Positions 1 to 4,885 of a DNA stretch of 5,432 nucleotides are shown one piece after another (position 1 is the stretch's first letter; every line of letters begins with the position of its first letter). A program made the translations under genes and the position numbers. The notes under the pieces were generated by a model. It saw only the letters and a list, made by a program, of their open reading frames with translations, ran no database searches and was not told the origin of the DNA. The stretch spans positions 1-5,432 of the forward strand of contig DAOPYE010000129.1 of NCBI GenBank assembly GCA_035352715.1. The letters are read 5' to 3'. This DNA comes from DAOPYE01 sp035352715 (GTDB lineage Bacteria > Acidobacteriota > Holophagae > Holophagales > Holophagaceae).

Positions 1-84
1 TCCATCCGAAAATTCGAGCAGATTGTGCGCGAAGAACTGGAAAAGGACGGCTGCCTATCCACGCCCCGCATCCGCGTCCGATAA
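1..84 (+). CDS. C-terminal end of an unrecognised plus-strand protein (5' end outside window)
   Basis: The first frame is open from the window edge and ends at a TAA at 82-84, giving the last 27 residues of a protein. The tail is charged and helix-like (KFEQIVREELEKDGC) and ends in a basic stretch (TPRIRVR). Codon third positions are mostly G or C (about 19 of 27 by hand count), which fits a real GC-rich gene. The gene runs convergent to flhB and is followed after 42 bases by another plus-strand frame with its own ribosome binding site. I do not recognise the family from so short a tail, and no function is proposed. Confidence 0.55.
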   Translation, partial: SIRKFEQIVREELEKDGCLSTPRIRVR

Positions 85-126
85 ATTACATGGGAATATC
101 CTGGCATTTGGATTCCGGAGGCTTCC

Positions 127-660
127 GTGCCCGATTTCAGCCCATCCATTAGCGTCGAATCTGGGGATGTACAGCCATTGAATCCTTCGGTGGTGGAACA
201 AGCCATCGCCCCTGCTGGGCGCGTCCATCTGGACCCCGCACTGGAGGATCCGGTCATCACCGTTCCCGAGCCCAAGGATCCGCAACAGATTCTGGATCAA
301 GCCCGTCGTGCCCTCGGATATGGGGTGCAGTGGCCTGGCGTGTCGATCTCTCACGAGGATCACGAAAAGATGTTGGGTGCTGTCCGCGAACTTGCGTTCA
401 GGCTGCGCCCTTCAGGCGATAGACGTAGGCCAGCACCTGGGCGACGGCCTGGTAGAGCTCTGCAGGGATCGTTTTGTCCAGATCCACGCTCCGGTAGAGG
501 GCGCGGGCCAGGGGGCGGTTCTCCACGATGGTTACGCCGCAGGCCGTGGCTTTTTCGCGGATCTTCAACGCCAAGTGATCCAGGCCCTTGGCCACGCAGA
601 TTGGGGCGGCGGTCTGTTCGTCGTAGCGCAGCGCCACGGCGAAGTGGGTGGGGTTGGTGA
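127..660 (+). CDS. doubtful hypothetical frame; plausible N-terminal half, C-terminal half antisense to flhB
   Basis: A GTG start at 127 is preceded by GGAGG at 117-121, a strong Shine-Dalgarno match 5 bases away, and lies 42 bases after the preceding stop. The first 90 or so codons read like a real protein: an acidic, proline-rich N-terminus (VESGDVQPLNPSVVEQAIAP), then DPQQILDQARRALGYG and an amphipathic stretch around HEDHEKMLGAVRELAFRL. Third-position GC in this part is only about 61% by hand count. No stop occurs before the end of flhB at 398; the frame then runs 263 bases antisense to flhB, where it becomes an Arg/Pro/Gly-rich sequence typical of a shadow frame. So either the true gene ends near 398-425 and is damaged or frameshifted (frame 3 has stops at 420-422 and 426-428), or only a remnant is left, or the overlap is real. 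It is the only candidate content of 85-397. Family not recognised. Confidence 0.35.
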   Translation: MPDFSPSISVESGDVQPLNPSVVEQAIAPAGRVHLDPALEDPVITVPEPKDPQQILDQARRALGYGVQWPGVSISHEDHEKMLGAVRELAFRLRPSGDRRRPAPGRRPGRALQGSFCPDPRSGRGRGPGGGSPRWLRRRPWLFRGSSTPSDPGPWPRRLGRRSVRRSAAPRRSGWGW

Positions 661-1456
661 TGACCACCGTGGCTTTCGGCACCTGGGTGGCGATGCGCTT
701 CATGGCCGCCTGCATCTGGAGATTGCGTTGGCGGCGCTTGATCTCGGGGTTCCCCTCTGCGTCCTTGGATTCGTCCTGGACTTCCTGCTTCGTCATCCGC
801 AGGCCCTTCTCGAACTGGAATTTCTGATACAGGAAGTCGGCCAGGGCCATCACCAGCATCGCGATCATCACGTTGCGGTAGAGGATGAACAGCGTCTCCT
901 GGACCAGGCGGATGCTATCGTTCAGAGGCATTCGCAGCGTGACCAGGATCATGGGGATGCGGGGGACCACCACCGCGTACGCCACACCGCCCAGGATCAG
1001 GAACTTGGCGACGCTCTTGAGGATTTCCACCATGGACTTGGCGGAGATAATGCGCTTGAACCCGGGCACCGGGTTCAAGCGCTCGAACTTGAGGGAGAGC
1101 TGGCCGAATTCCGGCTTGAATCCGTGCTGGAAGAACTGGTTCATTAGGGCCAGCAGGAAATTGGTCGCCAGGAAGGGCAGCAGCACCCGCAGGGTGATGC
1201 GGAACAGGTCCCAGGCCAGGTTGTGGAGATTGCCGTCGGAGAGATAGTCGATCTCGCCGGTCTTCCCCAGGTAGAAGGCCAGCTGCTGCCCCAGCAGGGT
1301 GAACATGGCGCTCCAGGTGCCCATGAACAGGAACAAGTTGCCCCAGAGCATGATCGTGGCGTCCAGATCCTGCACGCGCAGGACCATGCCCTCGGATCGG
1401 GCCTTGGCCCGGCGTTTGGGTGTGGCCTTTTCGGTGCGTGAGGGATCGTTGGCCAT
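398..1456 (-). CDS. flhB: FlhB, flagellar export gate protein and substrate-specificity switch
   Basis: The 352-residue product has the normal FlhB length. The N-terminus has the basic family motif (TEKATPKRRAKARSEG, residues 8-23). Four hydrophobic segments follow, roughly at residues 34-62, 86-106, 145-172 and 184-210. The conserved loop motif RLNPVPGFKRI lies at about 126-136. The cytoplasmic domain holds the autocleavage motif NPTH at 268-271 (ITNPTHFAVALRY), where FlhB proteins cut themselves between Asn and Pro to switch export from rod/hook to filament substrates. ENRPLARALY (312-321) and the VLAYVYRLK end are also typical. FlhB binds the FliPQR gate at the inner membrane. The NPTH motif is shared with type III secretion SctU proteins, but the neighbours fliO-fliR identify it as flagellar. 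The ATG start lies 4 bases after the fliR stop without a clear Shine-Dalgarno sequence, so translation is probably coupled to fliR. The start is fixed by the motif position. flhA does not follow. Confidence 0.97.
   Translation of the reverse strand: MANDPSRTEKATPKRRAKARSEGMVLRVQDLDATIMLWGNLFLFMGTWSAMFTLLGQQLAFYLGKTGEIDYLSDGNLHNLAWDLFRITLRVLLPFLATNFLLALMNQFFQHGFKPEFGQLSLKFERLNPVPGFKRIISAKSMVEILKSVAKFLILGGVAYAVVVPRIPMILVTLRMPLNDSIRLVQETLFILYRNVMIAMLVMALADFLYQKFQFEKGLRMTKQEVQDESKDAEGNPEIKRRQRNLQMQAAMKRIATQVPKATVVITNPTHFAVALRYDEQTAAPICVAKGLDHLALKIREKATACGVTIVENRPLARALYRSVDLDKTIPAELYQAVAQVLAYVYRLKGAA
1052..1082. repeat. perfect 14-base inverted repeat inside flhB
   Basis: GCGCTTGAACCCGG at 1052-1065 is exactly complementary to 1069-1082, with a 3-base loop. 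It encodes the conserved FlhB loop motif RLNPVPGFKR. In RNA of either strand it would form a very stable GC-rich hairpin. A flanking T-run is absent, so it does not look like an intrinsic terminator. Confidence 0.85.
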
Positions 1457-1460
1457 GGCG

Positions 1461-2243
1461 CTACCGGATCAGATGCAGAGCCACGCGCGGAGCGGCTTCG
1501 AAGAACGGCTCCAGCCAATTCCCGAACTCGCGCAGGATGAAGCCCAGGATGCCCAGGCCGATGCTGATCTTGATCGGGAAGCTGAGCTGGATGAGCTGGA
1601 GCTGGGGCATGAACTTGCCAGAGATACCTTCCAGCACATCCACGATGAAGAGCGCGAACAGCACCGGAAAGGCGAGCTGGAAGCCGCGGATGAGGATCTG
1701 GCCCACCAGCATCACCACTTCCAGCGGCGCGCCGTGCAGGCCCTGTCCCATGGGCAGCACCCGGAAGGATTCCACCAAGGCCAGGATCATCTGGTGGTGC
1801 AGGCCCGACATGAACAGGAACAGGACCGTGAGCTGGGTGAGGATGGCGCCGGAAATGGACACCGGCTGTCCACTGGTCGGGTCCATGAACTGCACGAACG
1901 CGAAGCCCATCTGGAAATCCATCAGGTGCCCCGCGAACCCAATGGCGTCCACGATCCATGTCACCGCAAGGCCGAGCATCAGCCCCGTCGCGTATTCCGA
2001 GACCATCAACCCGACCATGTCCCACATGCCCGTGGGTATATGCGCGGGGGTGGGCACCACGGGCGCGATGATCATGGCAGCGAGCACCGCCAGCGCCGCC
2101 TTCACCTGGACGGGAACGCGTCCCTGGCCGAAGCCCGGCAGCATGGACAGCAGACCCGTCATGCGAACCAGCACCAGCATCCACATCATCACGCGCGCCT
2201 GCGTGAAGATCCATACGGAGGGGTTGGTGAGGATGCCGTTCAT
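1461..2243 (-). CDS. fliR: FliR, flagellar export gate membrane protein
   Basis: The 260-residue product is the usual FliR length and strongly hydrophobic, with about six membrane segments. Family marks seen are RMTGLLSMLPGFG (27-39) with a following RVP, the central DFQMGFAFVQFMDPTSG (109-125), the SGLHHQMI segment (146-153), the FxLAFPVLFALF helix region (188-199) and, near the end, KFMPQLQLIQLSFPIKISIG (210-229). FliR is one subunit per gate and closes the FliP5-FliQ4 helical assembly in the MS ring, through which flagellar substrates pass. It starts with ATG 16 bases after the fliQ stop; the leader has only a weak AGG-type ribosome site. It ends TAG just before flhB. In some bacteria FliR is fused to FlhB; here the two are separate. 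Confidence 0.96.
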   Translation of the reverse strand: MNGILTNPSVWIFTQARVMMWMLVLVRMTGLLSMLPGFGQGRVPVQVKAALAVLAAMIIAPVVPTPAHIPTGMWDMVGLMVSEYATGLMLGLAVTWIVDAIGFAGHLMDFQMGFAFVQFMDPTSGQPVSISGAILTQLTVLFLFMSGLHHQMILALVESFRVLPMGQGLHGAPLEVVMLVGQILIRGFQLAFPVLFALFIVDVLEGISGKFMPQLQLIQLSFPIKISIGLGILGFILREFGNWLEPFFEAAPRVALHLIR

Positions 2244-2259
2244 GCCGAGGGCCTGGCCA

Positions 2260-2538
2260 TCAGGGCAGCTGCTTCACGATCTCGTTGAAATCCGTGAACA
2301 TGTGGGCCGTGAAACCCACCATGACGCGGACCATCCACGGGAACGTGATGACCACCACGGCCATGACGGCCATGATCTTGGGCACGAAGGCCACGGTCTG
2401 ATCCTGAAGGCTGGTGACGACCTGGAAGATCGAGATGGCCAGGCCTACGACCATGGAGACCATCAGGGCCGGGCCCGCCACATACATGGCGGTCCTCAGT
2501 GCCTCGCGCGCGATGCCGACAAGGACCAGCTCGTTCAT
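2260..2538 (-). CDS. fliQ: FliQ, small flagellar export gate protein
   Basis: The 92-residue product has the family's usual size (about 90) and two membrane helices at roughly 15-40 and 52-76. The helices are joined by the conserved loop VTSLQDQT (41-48) and followed by FVPK (51-54), both hallmark FliQ positions. The C-terminus (DFNEIVKQLP) is also typical. Four FliQ copies wrap the outside of the FliP5-FliR1 core. The ATG overlaps the fliP stop as ATGA, so re-initiation or coupling from fliP is likely; a GGGGA lies 8 bases upstream inside fliP as a modest ribosome site. Confidence 0.97.
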   Translation of the reverse strand: MNELVLVGIAREALRTAMYVAGPALMVSMVVGLAISIFQVVTSLQDQTVAFVPKIMAVMAVVVITFPWMVRVMVGFTAHMFTDFNEIVKQLP

Positions 2539-3350
2539 CCGGTGTATCCCCGCACGAGACTGCCTACGAGCAGGTACCAGCCGTCGACCATGACGAACAG
2601 CAGCACCTTGAAGGGCAGGGAGATGGTGACGGGGGGCAGCATCATCATGCCCATGCTGAGCAGGATGCTGGCCACCACCATGTCAACGATGAGGAAGGGC
2701 AGGAAGATCAGGAAGCCGATCTGGAAAGCCGTCTTCAGCTCGCTGATGAGAAAGGCGGGGGCCAGGACTTCCAGCGGAACATCGGCCTTGGTGCGCGGCG
2801 CGGGGGCGTGGGCGATGCCCAGGAACAGCGCGAGATCTTTCTTGCGCGTGTGCTTGAGCATGAAGACCTTCATGGGCGCGGCGGCGCGGTCCATGGCCTG
2901 GTCGGTCGTCAGTTCATTGCGGTTCAAGGGCTGGAGCACGGTGGAATTGATCTCGCGCCCCACGGGAGCCATGACGAAGAAGGTCAGCACGAGGGCCAGG
3001 CTGAGCATGACCTGGTTCGACGGCGTCTGCGTCGTGCCCATGGCCTGGCGCATGAAGTAGAGGACCACCGTGATGCGCGTGAAGCAGGTGCAGGTGATCA
3101 GGATGGTGGGCGCCACGGTGAGCACCGTGAGCACGAGCATGGCCTGCAGGGTCGAGCTGAGCGCCGGTCCCTGGGGCGTCTTCCCGAAATCCACCGTGAT
3201 CGAGGGCAGGGCTGCCGGGGCCTGCTGGGCGTGCAGCGCCGTGCCCGCGAATAGCAGGAGCAGCAGGACGGGCCAGAGGCGCAAGGCGAGCTTGGACGCG
3301 CGCTGGATCAGGCCAGACGGGATGAGGCCAGACGGGATGAGGCCCCTCAT
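2535..3350 (-). CDS. fliP: FliP, core flagellar export gate protein with signal peptide
   Basis: The 271-residue product carries the full FliP core. It has TRITVVLYFMRQAMGTTQTP (91-110), then SNQVMLSLALVLTFF, and the second signature beginning APAFLISELKTAFQIGF (197-213) and continuing through LSMGMMMLPP (231-240). The C-terminus is VLLFVMVDGWYLLVGSLV. Five FliP copies form the central pore of the gate. The N-terminus looks like a cleavable signal peptide, as known for FliP of enteric bacteria: a basic stretch, the hydrophobic run LWPVLLLLLFAG (25-36) and a likely cut after LHA at 41. The ATG start is supported by GGAG 7 bases upstream and by the ATGA overlap with fliO. Oddly, residues 4-13 repeat IPSGL twice, from an exact 15-base tandem duplication, making the region before the hydrophobic core unusually long (about 24 residues). 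Confidence 0.97.
   Translation of the reverse strand: MRGLIPSGLIPSGLIQRASKLALRLWPVLLLLLFAGTALHAQQAPAALPSITVDFGKTPQGPALSSTLQAMLVLTVLTVAPTILITCTCFTRITVVLYFMRQAMGTTQTPSNQVMLSLALVLTFFVMAPVGREINSTVLQPLNRNELTTDQAMDRAAAPMKVFMLKHTRKKDLALFLGIAHAPAPRTKADVPLEVLAPAFLISELKTAFQIGFLIFLPFLIVDMVVASILLSMGMMMLPPVTISLPFKVLLFVMVDGWYLLVGSLVRGYTG
3311..3340 (+). repeat. exact 15-base tandem duplication in the fliP start region
   Basis: GGCCAGACGGGATGA occurs twice head to tail. On the coding (minus) strand it duplicates five codons in frame, giving IPSGL-IPSGL at residues 4-13 of FliP. A partial third copy flanks it (GGATCA against GGATGA). It lies before the hydrophobic core of the signal peptide and is a likely product of replication slippage. 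Confidence 0.9.
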
Positions 3351-3871
3351 GGCTTGTCTCCGCGAATCATTGCCTCCATCTCCTTCACGGGCATGGGGCG
3401 ATCCAGGGTCACGTTGCGGTTCACGTTGCGATCCAGGGCGGCGCCGAAATCCTCGGTGGGGGCATGGCTCACGCCGTCCAGGCGCGCCAGAAGCTGGATG
3501 CCCTGGGGAGAGAACGCCACCAGGAACTGCTCGTCATCGGCGCGCAGGATCGAGATGTGGCGGCGATCCCCCATTGCGAGGGTCTCTTCCATCTTCAGTC
3601 GGGTTCCGCCGGTACCGGGCAGATGCTTGACGCCCCATTTGCGGAAGGCCCACAGTCCGCCTCCCGCCAGCCCCAGCACCACGACGATGGAGCCCAGGGC
3701 GCGCCAGCCGGAGGGCTCGGAATAGGGCCGACCCTGCGCCGTTTTTTCGTCACCCAGCGTCAGGGGGGCCTGCAGTTCCCGTTCCGAAGGCCCCGGCGGA
3801 GGCGTCTGCGCATGGGCCTGAAGGCCCATGGCGACGAGCAACGAGATGAATAAAAAAGTTCGTCTGAGCAA
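3347..3871 (-). CDS. fliO: FliO-like flagellar biosynthesis protein
   Basis: The 174-residue product has a signal-peptide-like start (LFISLLVAMGLQAHA, likely cut after residue 21), then a Pro-rich spacer, a single membrane helix at about 58-76 (ALGSIVVVLGLAGGGLWAF) and a small cytoplasmic domain with the FliO pattern KMEETLAMGDRRHISILRAD (93-112) and FLVAFSPQGIQLLARL (116-131). FliO is a scaffold that stabilises FliP and promotes its ring assembly, but is not part of the finished gate. FliO sequences are weakly conserved, so the position immediately before fliP supports the call. The start is TTG at 3869-3871, chosen because GGGAG stands 6 bases upstream and because it gives a complete signal peptide; an internal ATG (3827-3829) would remove most of it. 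The C-terminal tail has a short RNVN/RNVT repeat flanked by LDR. The Shine-Dalgarno sequence lies in a hairpin, and a sigma-54-like element lies just upstream. Confidence 0.88.
   Translation of the reverse strand: MLRRTFLFISLLVAMGLQAHAQTPPPGPSERELQAPLTLGDEKTAQGRPYSEPSGWRALGSIVVVLGLAGGGLWAFRKWGVKHLPGTGGTRLKMEETLAMGDRRHISILRADDEQFLVAFSPQGIQLLARLDGVSHAPTEDFGAALDRNVNRNVTLDRPMPVKEMEAMIRGDKP
3398..3438 (+). repeat. nested short direct repeats in the fliO 3' end
   Basis: GCGATCCAGGG occurs at 3398-3408 and 3428-3438, and TCACGTTGCG at 3409-3418 and 3421-3430, the latter as a near-tandem 12-base unit. In FliO this encodes the repetitive tail LDRNVNRNVTLDR. The reading frame is kept. Confidence 0.8.
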
Positions 3872-3876
3872 GACGT

Positions 3877-3898
3877 TCTCCCGACATTCGCCGGGAGA
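3877..3898 (-). promoter_or_regulatory. hairpin sequestering the fliO ribosome binding site
   Basis: Read on the minus strand, the arms TCTCCCG and CGGGAGA are perfect complements. The pairing extends inward by a G-U and a C-G pair, leaving a GAAT loop: a stem of about 9 pairs. The 3' arm contains the GGGAG used by the TTG start of fliO 5 bases beyond the stem, so folding would block ribosome access. There is no T-run directly after it, so it is not an ordinary terminator. The structure is seen in the sequence; a control role is inference. Confidence 0.55.
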
Positions 3899-3900
3899 GA

Positions 3901-3916
3901 GGCGATTGCCGTGCCA
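3901..3916 (-). promoter_or_regulatory. sigma-54-type (-24/-12) promoter candidate for fliO
   Basis: The minus strand reads TGGCACGGCAATCGCC. The -24 half, TGGCACG, matches the consensus at every position. After the required 4 bases, the -12 half is TCGCC against TTGC(A/T), keeping the critical GC at the right distance. It lies in the 75-base gap between the SPFH stop and fliO, in the correct direction, with a predicted start near 3890. Many flagellar operons use sigma-54. The mismatch at -13 and the untested activator site keep confidence moderate. Confidence 0.5.
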
Positions 3917-3946
3917 GAACGACGTCTCGGATTTCTGTGATTGCGC

Positions 3947-4885
3947 TCAGGCTCGGGGCGCACCCGTTGCGGGCTTCGCGGCCGGTCGGTTCGGGCTTCC
4001 GGCGGGCGAGGAAGCCAGCAGATCCGCCAACAGGCCTGGGTTCGACGGGATCAGCGTGAGATTCGCGCCGCCTTCCAGCAGGGCGCGGGTCTCGAGGATC
4101 GCGAAGAGCGCCGCGGAGACTTCCGGATCCTTCGACACCTGATCCAGCGCGGTTCCGACCACCTGGGGGCGCACGGCGCCCGCCTTGGCGAACTCCACGG
4201 CGGCCTGGCGCTCGGCGGTGCTGGTGATGACGTTCACCTGATTGGCGCCATCCTGCTTGATGGAGCTGGTGACCTGGCGAAGGCGGTTCACGACCTTGCT
4301 CTCGATCTGGTGGATCATGTCGTGATCCCGGAAGTGGACCTTGCGGATGTAGACGGAGCCCAGCTTGTAGCCCCAGTCGTGGGATTGCGGCGACACCTCT
4401 GCGCGCACGGTCTGGCTCATGGTGTGGCGTGTCGAAAGCATGTCCGCCAGCGGCATGTTGCTGAGGCAGCGCACGGTGGAATTGCTGACGTTGGCGGCAA
4501 GGGATCCGCGCGGATCCGTGTTCTTGAACAGGTAGGCCACGGGATCGCTGATGTACATCTCGTACCAGATGCCGATGCCCATGGGCGCGCCTTCTTCGCT
4601 ATTCACCGGCTGACTGCGCAGGTATTCCTGATCCAGCCGCAGATCAATCTCGTAGCGGCGGCCGATCCAGTTGATGAAGAAGGCCCGCAGGCCCATCTTC
4701 GTCCAGAGCGAGTGCAGGCCGGGCTCGTCCAGGGTGGCGACGACCTTTCCGAACAACACGTAGACGTAGCATCGACGCTCGGGCACGACGACGTAGACCC
4801 CGAAGAGCTTGGTGATGCCCAGGAGGATGGGAACGAGGATGAAGCATCCCAGGAAGGTGACGAAGGCGGCGACCAGGGTTTCCAT
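3947..4885 (-). CDS. SPFH/band-7 (stomatin/prohibitin-like) membrane protein
   Basis: The 312-residue product begins with one long hydrophobic segment (about 4-33). The band-7 entry pattern follows: VVVPERRCYVYVLFGKVVATL and DEPGLHSLW (about 32-61), as in stomatins, where a membrane anchor leads into RFGKV-type strands. The SPFH body continues with YEMYISDPVAYLFKNTDPR, a region ending MPLADMLSTRH, and GYKLGSVYIRKVHF (172-185). A helical part (QDGANQVNVITSTAERQAAVEFAKAG) and the stomatin-like end NLTLIPSNP follow, then a Pro/Ala-rich tail. Such proteins form large membrane-bound oligomers that organise membrane domains or regulate proteases; the substrate or partner here is unknown. The start is taken as ATG at 4883-4885, with GGAGG 7 bases upstream; it shares one base with the preceding stop (TGATG). 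A GTG one codon earlier is possible. HflC or a stomatin-operon protein are alternatives. Linked by position to fliO, 75 bases downstream. Confidence 0.88.
   Translation of the reverse strand: METLVAAFVTFLGCFILVPILLGITKLFGVYVVVPERRCYVYVLFGKVVATLDEPGLHSLWTKMGLRAFFINWIGRRYEIDLRLDQEYLRSQPVNSEEGAPMGIGIWYEMYISDPVAYLFKNTDPRGSLAANVSNSTVRCLSNMPLADMLSTRHTMSQTVRAEVSPQSHDWGYKLGSVYIRKVHFRDHDMIHQIESKVVNRLRQVTSSIKQDGANQVNVITSTAERQAAVEFAKAGAVRPQVVGTALDQVSKDPEVSAALFAILETRALLEGGANLTLIPSNPGLLADLLASSPAGSPNRPAAKPATGAPRA

Noticed and set aside
55..363. Minus-strand frame of 102 codons downstream of flhB
   Set aside because: It starts at a GTG with no ribosome site, has a composition typical of a shadow frame, and lies opposite the better-supported plus-strand frame.
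85..397. Intrinsic terminator between the convergent genes
   Set aside because: No GC-rich stem followed by a T-run was found on either strand.
1144..2214. Long minus-strand frame across fliR and flhB
   Set aside because: Arg/His/Gly/Pro-rich shadow in a second frame; the other frame carries clear FliR and FlhB signatures.
1420..3060. Very long plus-strand frame (546 codons) antisense to fliR, fliQ and fliP
   Set aside because: Long open antisense frames are common in GC-rich genes; the translation shows no domain and the opposite strand has four confirmed genes.
398..3350. Possibility that this is a virulence type III secretion (Sct) cluster
   Set aside because: FliO is present, FliP has a signal peptide, and order and lengths fit the flagellar set; no injectisome-type genes are seen.
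3811..3830. 8-pair hairpin with TGAA loop within the fliO signal peptide codons
   Set aside because: No T-run and no link to a start or stop; explained by coding for MGLQAHA.
4502..4517. 16-base perfect palindrome GGATCCGCGCGGATCC in the SPFH gene
   Set aside because: It has no loop, encodes ordinary residues (DPRGS) and is a plausible chance event in GC-rich coding DNA.
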